Virus record (IMG/VR): IMGVR_UViG_3300030101_001027
Span: 371 to 33,525 of that record
Reading direction: 5' to 3' (one strand)
DNA from: a virus
DNA length: 33,155 nucleotides
Of this stretch, positions 7,647 through 16,628 are shown in pieces (positions within the stretch are counted from its first letter, which is position 1; each line of letters starts with the position of its first letter). The translations under genes were made by a program, and so were the position numbers. The notes below the pieces were generated by a model. It was not told the origin of the DNA and ran no database searches. It saw only the letters and a program-made list of their open reading frames with translations.

Positions 7647-10600
7647 ATGTCAGTAAAAATTGAAGTATTAGATTATGTTTATGGAGTAGGGGGAAATTTA
7701 GTTGATTTTTCTGCAGGTACAGCAGCCACAGGATGGTCTCTATCTACTATAAACAATCAGAGGGCTAACTGGAGTGGTGATGGTTCGTCAAACACAAAGT
7801 TTTATGAAGATATTACAGAAACCTTACAGGCAGGGTCTAAATATAGAATAAAAATTGTAATAACAAATTATAGTGGTGATGGAACATCAAACATAGGAAT
7901 ATCTGCCTCTATTACAGGAAATATAGCAAACGGAATAGGGCAAACTTTTAGAGCCTCTGGAAACACCACTATAGAAGATGATGTTACTATTACAACAACA
8001 GGAAAACTTAGGGTTTTTGGAAGGGGTACAAACTCAGGCACAATTAGCGTAAGTGTAACTAGATTAGATGGTATTGTTTGGGAAGATAGTATTGTTGGTA
8101 GATTAGATGTTTCTGACCATACTGACTTTCCTCTTGCTTTGACGTTTCAAATATCAGATATAAAAAATATAACATCTACAAGTGGAAATTTCAGTAAGAC
8201 TTTTAAAATTCCTGCTACAAAAAACAACAATAAAATATTAAAACATCAGTTTAATCCAAATTCATTATATAATGGTGAGCATATATCATCTTCAAGAAAA
8301 TGTAGAATATCAGTTGATGACTTCTTTTCTCTAACTGGGAGGCTTAAAGTGACTGGTATTGAAGGATATGGAGAAACCCCTAATAGTTATGATTGCGTTT
8401 TTTATGGCAACAACTTGAGTTGGGCAAAAGATTTAGAAGGTAAATATTTGAATGAATCATTTTCTGATGGTTATAGTTTGTGGGGTAGTGCAGGAAGCCA
8501 ACTTGAATATAATAAAGCAAAAATAACTACAACTTGGGCTGATGAAAATTGCGACTCTTCAACATCTCCAATAGTTTACCCTGTAGTTTCTTATGGTAAC
8601 TACAATGCGAATGGCGACCCTAACACAATACAACTTTTAGATACTGCCTATGATTATAATGAAACAGGCTCACCAAATAAAAAAGGTTATAGTGGTTTTT
8701 TTGATAGTGGGAGTAGTTATAATACCCCTTCACCTTCGGCAGATTGGAGACCTGCAGTTTGGGTAAAAACAACAATAGTTGCAATATTTCAAAAATTAGG
8801 ATATAGCATATCCTCTACTTTTATGGATTCAGATATGTTTAAGCAATTAGTATGGTTGTTACCTAACTTTAAATACAACAATGTACAAGAAAGAGAGAAT
8901 GAATTTTCTTTAGAATATAAACTTGTTACTGAAAGAACAAAGACACTTCCTTCTTCAGGAGGGGCTATTCCTGCTCAAGATGTTAATTTATTTACTATTT
9001 TTGAAGGTGGTGGGATTAAACAATCTGATGAAGATAGCCCTACGACTTCTAAATATGATGGAGATAACAGGCAGTTTGTTGGACTTGCTAACGCTTCTTC
9101 CCCATTTCCTTCTGGTTATAATATTGAAATAATAAAAGACAATAATAGTAGGTTGGATTTTACTCCAAATGATGAGATAACTATAGGCGAGTATGGATAT
9201 TATAACATAAATGTTCCGAGTTTTGAAGTTCAAGTGTCTCAGTGTTACAAAGATGGTACTATACGAAAAGAGGTTTTTCTTATAGGTACTTGTATAAATT
9301 TAGAATTACACACAGTGGGGCAGAAAGACGAGAATATGGGTCATTGGAATATAATAGGTAGGATAGAAAAAGAGTTACATCCTCACGTAGCAGGTACTAG
9401 TAGTCATGAAGTAAATGTAAATAATTCCTCTTCTACTCCATTTGAAAGCACTGACAGTATATCTTTAGAATCATATTGGCTAAACAAAGGAGACAGACTA
9501 AAACTTTCAAGGGGAATTAAGATAATTGAATCAAGCGACGCTTCACAGGCTTTTGATGTGTTTGTTAGTTGGAGGAATATTGGAGAATCTAAATTTACTA
9601 TATCTCTTGATGCTAATAGGGTTGAGTATGGGCAGACTTACGATTTAAAAAATGTTATAAATAATGAATATAAGCAAGTTGACTTTATAAAGGGTGTTGC
9701 TCATGCTTTCAATTTAATTCTTACTACAAATGAGGTTACAAAAACAATAGAAATTGAGCCTTTTAATGACTTTTATCTACCCTATGCTGATGCTATAGAT
9801 TGGACTAGTAAGTTAGATAGAAGTAGGCAAATAAAAGACTCTTGGGTAAAGTCTGATTTAAAAAGAAGTGTTGTTTTTAAATACAAATCTGACAGCAAAG
9901 ATGAAAAAGTAAAAACAAGAGGTCAGAATGATTTTAACAAAATAGATGACGAGTTTCCTTACTTTACTGAACTTTCAGACTCTTTTGAAAGAGGGAGTAG
10001 TGTATATGAAAATCCATTTTTTGCAGGTACATTTAATGCAGTAGACAATGATGGTCAAGCCTTTCCTGACACCCCTGCTTATTCAGCGTGTTTATGGGAA
10101 ACAGATTCAGACCCAAAGTTAGATAGAGCAGAGACTCCAAAAGGTTTTGATTTTGAGCCAAGACTTTTACACTACAGAAAATACTCACCAAGTGGAACTG
10201 TTTATAATAATGGATTTGATAAAAGGGTTACAGTTCAAACATGGGTAGATAGATTTTCAGGGGTTATTCCTAACTCAAATTTAACTGTAGACCCTGTTTA
10301 TTCTATTGTAAGCAACTCTTTCCCTCAAGCAACATCTATAAACAGAGACCATTTAGATAGTCCTGTACTTTCTTATGGCAATGTTTTGATAACAGATTAT
10401 AATGACTCTACAGGAGTTTACGCTGCGTCTGTAGCGAAAAAAGGATTGTTTGAGACTTACTATGAAAAAATGTTTACAATGATAAAAGCCAGTCCTAGAG
10501 TAAGGACTGCTTATATTTATTTAAAACTAGCAGACATTATTAATTTGAATTTTAGGAGATTAATTTATATAGATGGTGCATATTGGAGAATAAATAAAAT

Positions 10601-10703
10601 TTTAGATTACAAGCCTAATACTAATCAGCCTACAAAAGTAGAGTTGTTATATTGGTTAGAAACAGAGAATTTTTCTGCTACACAGCCATCTTTTGGTGGT
10701 TAA
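7647..10703 (+). CDS. Large tail-tip/fibre protein with N-terminal carbohydrate-binding-like insert
   Basis: A 1018-residue virion protein, the largest of the genome. After about 15 residues (MSVKIEVLDYVYGVGG) a beta-sandwich-like insert runs to about residue 140, with AATGWSL and an evenly alternating beta pattern like CBM4/9-type carbohydrate-binding modules. The original domain then resumes at IVWEDSIVGRLDVSD. A segment SGNFSKTFKIPATKNN near residue 180 and the C-terminal YIYLKLADIINLNFRRLIYIDGAYWRI-type region resemble a tail-protein type I know from Bacteroidota phages. A role as tail tip or receptor-contact protein is inferred from size, composition and position, not from a proven family match. 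Confidence 0.6.
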   Translation: MSVKIEVLDYVYGVGGNLVDFSAGTAATGWSLSTINNQRANWSGDGSSNTKFYEDITETLQAGSKYRIKIVITNYSGDGTSNIGISASITGNIANGIGQTFRASGNTTIEDDVTITTTGKLRVFGRGTNSGTISVSVTRLDGIVWEDSIVGRLDVSDHTDFPLALTFQISDIKNITSTSGNFSKTFKIPATKNNNKILKHQFNPNSLYNGEHISSSRKCRISVDDFFSLTGRLKVTGIEGYGETPNSYDCVFYGNNLSWAKDLEGKYLNESFSDGYSLWGSAGSQLEYNKAKITTTWADENCDSSTSPIVYPVVSYGNYNANGDPNTIQLLDTAYDYNETGSPNKKGYSGFFDSGSSYNTPSPSADWRPAVWVKTTIVAIFQKLGYSISSTFMDSDMFKQLVWLLPNFKYNNVQERENEFSLEYKLVTERTKTLPSSGGAIPAQDVNLFTIFEGGGIKQSDEDSPTTSKYDGDNRQFVGLANASSPFPSGYNIEIIKDNNSRLDFTPNDEITIGEYGYYNINVPSFEVQVSQCYKDGTIRKEVFLIGTCINLELHTVGQKDENMGHWNIIGRIEKELHPHVAGTSSHEVNVNNSSSTPFESTDSISLESYWLNKGDRLKLSRGIKIIESSDASQAFDVFVSWRNIGESKFTISLDANRVEYGQTYDLKNVINNEYKQVDFIKGVAHAFNLILTTNEVTKTIEIEPFNDFYLPYADAIDWTSKLDRSRQIKDSWVKSDLKRSVVFKYKSDSKDEKVKTRGQNDFNKIDDEFPYFTELSDSFERGSSVYENPFFAGTFNAVDNDGQAFPDTPAYSACLWETDSDPKLDRAETPKGFDFEPRLLHYRKYSPSGTVYNNGFDKRVTVQTWVDRFSGVIPNSNLTVDPVYSIVSNSFPQATSINRDHLDSPVLSYGNVLITDYNDSTGVYAASVAKKGLFETYYEKMFTMIKASPRVRTAYIYLKLADIINLNFRRLIYIDGAYWRINKILDYKPNTNQPTKVELLYWLETENFSATQPSFGG

Positions 10704-10749
10704 ACAGGTAGAGAGTTAAAATAATATTATTGAAGATGATAAGAATAAA

Positions 10750-11502
10750 ATGAGAAATAAGGAACAACAAATAACATCTAGTGGTATAGCAAATCAAAAA
10801 GGATTAGAGGTTTTTACAACAGCAATATCTTATAGTGGTGAGTTTATAAATTGGGCTAATGCTTTAGCACTTGGTACTGGTTTGAATTTAGTTTTAGATA
10901 GACCTATATCAGGAGATTCAGTAGACCCTATATATGATGCTCTAACAAGTAGTTCGCCAACACAATACACAACGGGGCATTGGAACAGATTTCATACTGA
11001 AACAGGAACAAAAAATTATGTAGTAGCAGCACCGACAAGTGGTAGTGGTTATTTTACTTTTAACGCTGCTTCTTCTGGTGCATTATTGTCTTATGCAGGA
11101 ATATATCAGCAGTTGTCTACTACTGTTGGCACAGAGTACCAAATTGAAGTAACAAATACGACAGATACTGATACAGCAACTTTATATGTAAATACATATT
11201 TTCAAAGATATAATCCAGACCAAAATGAAGTGGGTTATAAAATAAACACAACTGCTAATAAAACTTATCCTGTAACTTTTGAACAAGAATGTATTTTAAC
11301 CTCAACATTTACTGCTAAAAGTACAAATGATTTTATTGTAATATACCTTACAACAACTGCTGCATCTGCAAGTATAAATATAACTAATATATCTGTAAAA
11401 GAAAAACTAGAATCTCTTATACCTGTTTATTCAGGAGATGCAAATGGAAACGCTGAAAAAGTATTGAGAAGAAACTTAGATAACCTAAGATTTAATTCAT
11501 AA
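10750..11502 (+). CDS. Putative carbohydrate-binding tail protein
   Basis: A 250-residue protein whose residues about 75-220 form a beta-sandwich-like domain (THWNRFHTETGTKNYVV, then YAGIYQQLSTTVGTEYQIEV and NITNISVKEK near the end), a layout typical of carbohydrate-binding modules on phage and glycanase proteins. The last 25 residues are basic and end at the stop that overlaps the next start (TAATG). It directly follows the large tail-tip protein and may be a small fibre or receptor-binding accessory. The 46-base gap upstream shows no promoter. Confidence 0.5.
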   Translation: MRNKEQQITSSGIANQKGLEVFTTAISYSGEFINWANALALGTGLNLVLDRPISGDSVDPIYDALTSSSPTQYTTGHWNRFHTETGTKNYVVAAPTSGSGYFTFNAASSGALLSYAGIYQQLSTTVGTEYQIEVTNTTDTDTATLYVNTYFQRYNPDQNEVGYKINTTANKTYPVTFEQECILTSTFTAKSTNDFIVIYLTTTAASASINITNISVKEKLESLIPVYSGDANGNAEKVLRRNLDNLRFNS

Positions 11503-12047
11503 TGAAATTTTTAAAACACACAAATATAACATTAAGGGAGGTGGGAGATTTGCTACGCAAAAAACTACAGGATGAATTAAAGTTTCAAAAGCACAATGCT
11601 ACAGGTAGATTAAGTAGAGGGTTGAAATATAATGTTATAAAGAAAGGCTTAAGTATTTTAAATGTAACCTCATCTGTTGCTTATTGGAAAGCAGTTAACA
11701 ATCCTGCATTTGCTAAAATTCCAAACCTCAACACAATACAAAGATGGATGAAGCAAAGAAATATAAAAGGAGGAATATCTGGTGCTATAGCAATTTTATC
11801 AAGAATAAAAACGAGTGGTTATGGTAATAGAAATTACCCAGATAATAGTATGAGAGATGCTTATGTTGTTTATCAAGAAGGCAACTATATACCAAGAAGA
11901 ACAAACTTTGCAGGATATGTAGCAGACAAACATTCAAAAGAAATAGCAGCAAAATTAGCACCATCAATAGGGATAGATGTGGCTAATATGATTTCAGACC
12001 AAATTAAAAAAAATAATCCAAAAACAAATGTTACTAGAGCATTTTAA
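11502..12047 (+). CDS. HK97 gp10-like tail completion protein (putative)
   Basis: A 181-residue basic protein. The N-terminal part (LRKKLQDELKFQ, then TGRLSRGLKYNV and a beta pair around ILNVTSSVAYW) follows the layout of HK97 gp10-like neck/tail-completion proteins: a helix followed by a beta meander starting with a Gly-Arg-Leu turn. This family joins the tail tube to the head. It starts on the stop codon of the previous gene and ends 11 bases before the tape measure. The C-terminal 60 residues are helical and not assigned. The match is by pattern only. Confidence 0.5.
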   Translation: MKFLKHTNITLREVGDLLRKKLQDELKFQKHNATGRLSRGLKYNVIKKGLSILNVTSSVAYWKAVNNPAFAKIPNLNTIQRWMKQRNIKGGISGAIAILSRIKTSGYGNRNYPDNSMRDAYVVYQEGNYIPRRTNFAGYVADKHSKEIAAKLAPSIGIDVANMISDQIKKNNPKTNVTRAF

Positions 12048-12058
12048 TATATAAAGAT

Positions 12059-14635
12059 ATGGCAAATACAGAAAAGATAGTAGTACAGGTAGTCGTACAA
12101 GGAGATAAGCAGTTAGATAATTTACAGAAAAAAACTAAAAGCACAACTATTGGTTTTGGTAAGATGGCAGCAGGTGTTTTAGCAGCAGCAACTGCATTTA
12201 GAACAGTAACAAATGCTGTCGGTAATGCCTTAAAAAGTTTTAGAGATTTTGAATTTCAAATGGCTAAAGTTAAAGCAATTACAGGGGCTAATCAGACTCA
12301 ATTTAATATGCTTACTAAGTCTGCACAACAACTAGGTAGAACCACTTTCTTTACAGCAACAGAAGTAGCAAAACTACAAACTAATTATGGTAAATTAGGT
12401 TTTACTACAGGCGAAATATTAAAAGCACAAGAAGCAACACTTGCCTTAGCAGTGGCTACAGATTCTGATTTAGCAAGAGCAGCGATTGTAGCAGGGGCAG
12501 CAGTTAGAGGTTTTGGATTAGATGCTGGTGAAACTCAAAGAGTAACAGATGTTATGGCTGTTTCATTTACAAGTTCTGCTATGGATATAGAAAAATTCCA
12601 AACTTCTATGACTAAGGTTGCCCCTATTGCAGCAGCAGCAGGTATAAGCATAGAGGCTACCACAGCAGTAATGTCAAAATTAACAGATACAGGTATTGAG
12701 GCTTCTATTGCAGGTACATCCTTGAGAAACATATTCCTGAAAATGCAAGATTCTTCTTCTGATTTATCTAAACATTTAGGATTTACAGTCAATAGCAGTG
12801 AAGATTTACAAAAAGCATTGTTAAAATTAAACAAAGAAGGTCTTTCAAATGAGGAGATAATGGGTCTTGTAGATATAAGACAGGTTGCTGCATTTAACAC
12901 AATGATAAGAGGGGCTGAAAACATTGGCGAACTAACACAAAAATTTAACTCTGCTAATGGGGCTTTAAAAGAAATGGTTGCCATAATTGAAGATAACCTT
13001 GAAGGAGATTTAAAAAAGTTGTCCTCTGCTGCAGATGGATTAAGACAGGACGTTGGAGGTAGGCTTTCTCCAACAATTAGAGAAGGGGTTCAAGATTTAA
13101 CTGATTTAACCAATGCAGCCACAGATAATGCAGATGCTATAGCAGAAATTGCAGTTAAGATAAAAGATGCAGTAAAACAAGCAATAGGGTTTAATTTTAT
13201 AGCGGGAGGTGTTGATAATTTACGAAAGTCTTTAAATTTTCTCACAGGAACAGAAGGATGGAGAGAGTTTACTGATTTTATAGGTTTAACTACAGCAAAA
13301 AACATTGAAGATATTGCTGAGGCAGCAAGATTAGAAAGGTTAAATGAGCAACTAGAATCAACATTAGATTTACAAGATTCAAACCTTAAACTAACTAAGA
13401 AAAACATAAACACACTTGAATTTCATATACGACTTAGAGAACAAGAGTTAGAGGTGATTAAAGAAAAAAACAAATCACTTCCTGATGTTATAAAAGACCC
13501 AGAGGAAGAGAGATTAGAGAGTGAACTAAAACAACTTAAAGAAAATTTAAAACAAAGACAAGATATTCTTTTTCAGTTTGAAGAAACCGCCAAACAGACT
13601 AAAAAAGAATCTGATGCTGCTGCAAAAAGAATAAAAGATGCTGAAGATGCTGCTGCATCTGCTGCTGAAAAAGCAAGAAAAGACAAAGAGTTTGAAGATG
13701 AAAAACAGAGAATAGATAGAGAATCTCGAGAACTTTTAAATATTCACAAACAAGGACTTATTAATAAAGAAATAGAAGATGAGGTTTATAACGAGGCTGC
13801 TTTTGATATAGAGCAGCAGAGGCTTGAGGATTTAAAAAATCTCTACATAAAATATGGCGAAGATGTTTCTGTTATTAATGGTCAGATTCTTGAAAATGAA
13901 TTAAACAAAATACAAACTGTTGCAGAAGCAGAAAAGGCTGCTTTTGATAGGAAACAAAAAGAAGAAGCAGACGAGAAAAAAGATAGAGAAGATAAGATTA
14001 ATGAAATGCAAGAAATTGGCAATCAATTAATATATATTGCAGGAGAGGAGAAGAGTTTACAAGGGGTAAAAGAAGCAGGAATAAAAATATCAAGAGCAGC
14101 AGCAATAGCAAAGAATTTTGAAGCAATGGCTGATTATGGAAGGGCTATATCAAGTGCGGCAGCAGATTCTCCTTGGTGGATGAAGATTATAAATGTTGTT
14201 GGTCTTATTGCTGCTATGGCTTCTACATTATCTTTAATGAAATCAATGAAAAACTCTTTTGCAAGTGGTGGAATGATAGAAGAGTTTGCAAATGGTGGTA
14301 TGGTACATGGTAGGTCACACGCACAAGGAGGAGAGAAATTTGCAGTAGGTGGTAGAGTAGTAGAATTAGAAGGAGGTGAGGCAGTGATAAATAAAAGAAG
14401 TACAGCGATGTTTAGAAATCAACTATCAGCAATGAACTCTGCAGGAGGAGGTGTTAAGTTTGCAGATGGTGGTCTTTTAAATCAACCTTCTTTCTCACAA
14501 CAGCAATTTAACGCTTTAGGGCAGAATCAGATGATGGGTGCTATGGGAAGTGCAAATAAAGTAGTGGTAGTAGAGGCTGACATTACTGATAGTCAAAACT
14601 CAGTTAGCGTTATAGAGGCTGACGCAAGAATATAA
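12059..14635 (+). CDS. Tail tape measure protein (TP901 type)
   Basis: An 858-residue protein that sets tail length and is ejected during infection. Residues about 60-280 carry the TP901 core: FRDFEFQMAKVKAITG, SAQQLGRTTFFTATEVA, then GFGLDAGETQRVTDVMA and the GIEASIAGTSLRNIF block. A long charged coiled coil runs from about 415 to 640, and a hydrophobic segment (IINVVGLIAAMASTLSLM) lies near residue 715. The C-terminus has several GG turns such as FASGGMIEEFANGGMV and EGGEAVINKRS, common at the ends of such proteins. At 858 residues a tail of roughly 130 nm is expected from the usual 1.5 angstrom per residue rule. No lytic domain is seen. Confidence 0.9.
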   Translation: MANTEKIVVQVVVQGDKQLDNLQKKTKSTTIGFGKMAAGVLAAATAFRTVTNAVGNALKSFRDFEFQMAKVKAITGANQTQFNMLTKSAQQLGRTTFFTATEVAKLQTNYGKLGFTTGEILKAQEATLALAVATDSDLARAAIVAGAAVRGFGLDAGETQRVTDVMAVSFTSSAMDIEKFQTSMTKVAPIAAAAGISIEATTAVMSKLTDTGIEASIAGTSLRNIFLKMQDSSSDLSKHLGFTVNSSEDLQKALLKLNKEGLSNEEIMGLVDIRQVAAFNTMIRGAENIGELTQKFNSANGALKEMVAIIEDNLEGDLKKLSSAADGLRQDVGGRLSPTIREGVQDLTDLTNAATDNADAIAEIAVKIKDAVKQAIGFNFIAGGVDNLRKSLNFLTGTEGWREFTDFIGLTTAKNIEDIAEAARLERLNEQLESTLDLQDSNLKLTKKNINTLEFHIRLREQELEVIKEKNKSLPDVIKDPEEERLESELKQLKENLKQRQDILFQFEETAKQTKKESDAAAKRIKDAEDAAASAAEKARKDKEFEDEKQRIDRESRELLNIHKQGLINKEIEDEVYNEAAFDIEQQRLEDLKNLYIKYGEDVSVINGQILENELNKIQTVAEAEKAAFDRKQKEEADEKKDREDKINEMQEIGNQLIYIAGEEKSLQGVKEAGIKISRAAAIAKNFEAMADYGRAISSAAADSPWWMKIINVVGLIAAMASTLSLMKSMKNSFASGGMIEEFANGGMVHGRSHAQGGEKFAVGGRVVELEGGEAVINKRSTAMFRNQLSAMNSAGGGVKFADGGLLNQPSFSQQQFNALGQNQMMGAMGSANKVVVVEADITDSQNSVSVIEADARI

Positions 14636-14724
14636 TGGATAAGAATCAGGTTAAAATATTTATAATTTATTTTACATTAATGATTTTAGTATTAACTTTA
14701 GGATTACTAACAAATGTTTGTTGA
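14635..14724 (+). CDS. 29-residue membrane microprotein
   Basis: A small frame starting on the TAA stop of the tape measure gene (TAATG) and overlapping the next gene by 11 bases. It encodes an N-terminal MDKNQVK, one hydrophobic segment of about 20 residues and a C-terminal cysteine. Translational coupling at both ends and the clean membrane span argue that it is made. The peptide at 31843-31932 has the same size, a membrane span and the same terminal cysteine. Function unknown; a lipid-anchored or lysis-related peptide is possible. Confidence 0.4.
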   Translation: MDKNQVKIFIIYFTLMILVLTLGLLTNVC

Positions 14725-14908
14725 TAAAAAAACCAAAATAGAAAGATTGAATATATGTAAAAAATGTAATTTTTACCGAAACTTTATGTTACTTAAAAGA
14801 CCAAAGATTAAATGGGGGGCAAGATGTGCAGATTGCAAGTGTTTCCTAGATGCAAAGACTTCTCTTACAAAAGACTTCTTTGGTAAGTGTCCACAAAACA
14901 AATGGTAA
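14714..14908 (+). CDS. Small zinc-ribbon protein
   Basis: A 64-residue basic protein with a CKKC pair at residues 15-18, a CADCKC cluster around residue 40 and a final KCP: a four-cysteine zinc-ribbon arrangement. Small proteins of this shape are frequent beside structural genes in Bacteroidota phages; their role is not known to me. DNA, RNA or protein binding are all compatible with the fold. It overlaps the upstream microprotein and ends 10 bases before the next gene, so it belongs to the same transcript. Confidence 0.65.
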   Translation: MFVDKKTKIERLNICKKCNFYRNFMLLKRPKIKWGARCADCKCFLDAKTSLTKDFFGKCPQNKW

Positions 14909-14918
14909 AAAATAACCT

Positions 14919-15221
14919 ATGAATTTTAAAGAAATCGCTGATAATTACAGCAAAAACAAAAGAAGCATGATGACAGATTCTGTTGTTAGAAATCAGAATT
15001 ACCAAAAAAACTTTACATCTTATCATACCGAATCATTAAATATAATGTTTGCAGAATGGCATTTATTATTTCCTACTCAAAAACAGGATATACATTGTTC
15101 TTCTTGCAGAATGGCTGTTGTTAAGTTTTGGGAAACTATGGTAGATGAATGGATTATAACCGAACAAACGTCAACAAAAAAACCTAATGCCTCTAAAAAG
15201 AAAAAAACAAAAGCAAAATAA
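14919..15221 (+). CDS. Hypothetical protein with lysine-rich tail
   Basis: A 100-residue protein of unknown family. It has one HCSSC pair near residue 59 and a strongly basic C-terminus (KKPNASKKKKTKAK). It overlaps the next gene by 35 bases in another frame, so the Lys-rich tail and the Lys-rich start of the next protein come from the same A-rich DNA. It probably acts with the neighbouring small gene, possibly on nucleic acid. Confidence 0.6.
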   Translation: MNFKEIADNYSKNKRSMMTDSVVRNQNYQKNFTSYHTESLNIMFAEWHLLFPTQKQDIHCSSCRMAVVKFWETMVDEWIITEQTSTKKPNASKKKKTKAK

Positions 15222-15525
15222 AATTGATGTTGTAAAAGACTTTATTGAAACTGCTGGTATTGGACTAGAAAAAAGATTTGGGCTACATCCTACCTGTAAA
15301 GACATTGTTAGACATTTTGTAGAAAGAGGTATAATAGAACCTAAAAGACTTCGTAACTTTATGATTATCGTAGACTTTGATAGAATGTTGGCTACAAACA
15401 AGGGTAGCAGAACTCACACTTGGATGGATTTATCTATAAAGTACAACATAAGCGAGAGCCAAGCACAGAACATAGTTTATAAAGAAAGGCAGAAGTCAAC
15501 AATATCTTATAATATTAGAGATTAA
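15187..15525 (+). CDS. Small HTH-like DNA-binding protein (putative)
   Basis: A 112-residue basic protein. The C-terminal third, LSIKYNISESQAQNIVYKE, has the spacing of a helix-turn-helix with the recognition helix around SESQAQNIV, and the front part (IGLEKRFGLHPTCKDIVRHF) is helical. It stands last before the head operon promoter at 15568, so it could be a late regulator or a packaging-related DNA-binding protein. The first residues MPLKRKKQKQNK overlap the preceding gene; a later start is possible but no good ATG follows. Confidence 0.5.
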   Translation: MPLKRKKQKQNKIDVVKDFIETAGIGLEKRFGLHPTCKDIVRHFVERGIIEPKRLRNFMIIVDFDRMLATNKGSRTHTWMDLSIKYNISESQAQNIVYKERQKSTISYNIRD

Positions 15526-15567
15526 AGTTTTGTAAGAAAATTGGGTGAATTTGTTTTTCCCTATTTA

Positions 15568-15575
15568 TATTTTTG
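15568..15575 (+). promoter_or_regulatory. Promoter -7 box of the head operon
   Basis: TATTTTTG followed by CG matches the TAnnTTTG box. The expected transcript start falls at about 15581, on the ATG of the protease gene, so the mRNA may be leaderless or nearly so. The -33 box is not at an ideal distance (TTTG at 15550 is 14 bases away, TTG at 15541 is 24). Confidence 0.45.
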
Positions 15576-15580
15576 CGTAC

Positions 15581-16615
15581 ATGAAAGAAAAATGGTATAA
15601 CATTAAGAATAAAGCAGGTAAAACTGCTGACGTATATATCTTTGATGAAATAGGAACTTATGGTGTAACAGCACAAGAGTTTATTAATGACATTAAAGAT
15701 TTAAAAGACTTACCACTCAATTTACGAATTAACAGTTTAGGAGGAGATGTTTTTGATGGTATGGCAATGTATAATGTAATCAAAAGAAGAGAGGCTAAAA
15801 CTACAGTTTATATTGAGGGAATAGCAGCGAGTATTGCTACTATTATTGCTCTTGGTGCAGACGAGGTTGTTATGGCTGAAAATTCTTTGTTTATGATTCA
15901 TAACGCTTGGGGAGGTACAATGGGTGAGGCTAAAGATATGAGAAAAACAGCAGAAACTCTTGATAAAATCTCAGGTGAACTAACAGACATTTATAGAAAA
16001 AAGACAGGATTATCTTATGATGTTTTGTCTGAAATGATGGATGAAGAAACTTGGCTAAATGCTGAAGAGGCATTTGAATTAGGTTTTGTAGACACTATCT
16101 CTGATTCTATTAAGGTGGCTGCTAAGTATGATGTTTCTAAATTTAAGAACATCACACAAGAACAAATACAGAATAAATTAAGTATTAATATAAATAACAA
16201 AAAAATGACTAATGAGTTAAAAGAATGGTTTAACAACAAAGTTGAGGAAATTGTTGCTGCTGTAAAAAGCGATGTAAAAGTTTCTAAAGACATTGTTGAA
16301 GAAACGACTATAAATGTTAACTTAGGTGATAATGATGATATTATGAATAAAATATCTGAGTTTGAAACTAATAACATTGAGTTATCAAACAAAATCACTT
16401 CATTAGAAGAAGAGTTAGTAAATGCTAAAGGAACTAACGAAACTTTAACTGAAGAGGTTGAAGCCTTAAACGCTAAAATCAACAAAGCAGATGCTAAAGG
16501 TACAGAAATTGTAACTGAAGCAGACCCTGTAGTGGTTGAGAACAAAAAAGAAGATGCTAATGCAGATTTTTACAATGCGATAGCAGAAAAACTTAGAAAT
16601 AAATTTAATAACTAA
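15581..16615 (+). CDS. Prohead protease (ClpP-like) fused to scaffold
   Basis: A 344-residue head maturation protease. Residues 1-200 are a ClpP/S14-type serine protease with NSLGGDVFDGMAMYN, the nucleophile in GIAAS (Ser84), His107 in MIHNAW and Asp136 in SGELTDIY: a complete triad. The rest is an acidic, helical coiled coil (about residues 230-330) of scaffold type, ending KLRNKFNN. The enzyme cuts scaffold and possibly capsid protein inside the prohead. The ATG at 15581 is chosen because a longer frame from 15545 would read through the -7 promoter box. A second in-frame start at 16205 can release the scaffold alone. Confidence 0.85.
   Translation: MKEKWYNIKNKAGKTADVYIFDEIGTYGVTAQEFINDIKDLKDLPLNLRINSLGGDVFDGMAMYNVIKRREAKTTVYIEGIAASIATIIALGADEVVMAENSLFMIHNAWGGTMGEAKDMRKTAETLDKISGELTDIYRKKTGLSYDVLSEMMDEETWLNAEEAFELGFVDTISDSIKVAAKYDVSKFKNITQEQIQNKLSININNKKMTNELKEWFNNKVEEIVAAVKSDVKVSKDIVEETTINVNLGDNDDIMNKISEFETNNIELSNKITSLEEELVNAKGTNETLTEEVEALNAKINKADAKGTEIVTEADPVVVENKKEDANADFYNAIAEKLRNKFNN
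16205..16615 (+). CDS. Nested scaffold protein (internal in-frame start)
   Basis: An ATG at 16205, in frame with the protease (208 codons in), follows an A-rich leader (AATAACAAAAAA) like that of real starts in this genome. It would give a 136-residue acidic coiled-coil protein starting MTNELKEWFNNKVEE, which is the whole scaffold part. This copies the lambda C/Nu3 scheme, in which the scaffold is made in excess from an internal start. The start is an inference from context and leader. Confidence 0.5.
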   Translation: MTNELKEWFNNKVEEIVAAVKSDVKVSKDIVEETTINVNLGDNDDIMNKISEFETNNIELSNKITSLEEELVNAKGTNETLTEEVEALNAKINKADAKGTEIVTEADPVVVENKKEDANADFYNAIAEKLRNKFNN

Positions 16616-16628
16616 AAAATAAAAAAAA

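Noticed and set aside
12535-12984. 149-codon minus-strand frame inside the tape measure gene
   Set aside because: The plus-strand TP901 tape measure protein explains the sequence; the antisense frame is without motif.
16015-16545. 176-codon minus-strand frame across the protease/scaffold gene
   Set aside because: Antisense of a well-supported gene; repeated Ser/Thr/Leu reflects the coding bias of the sense strand.
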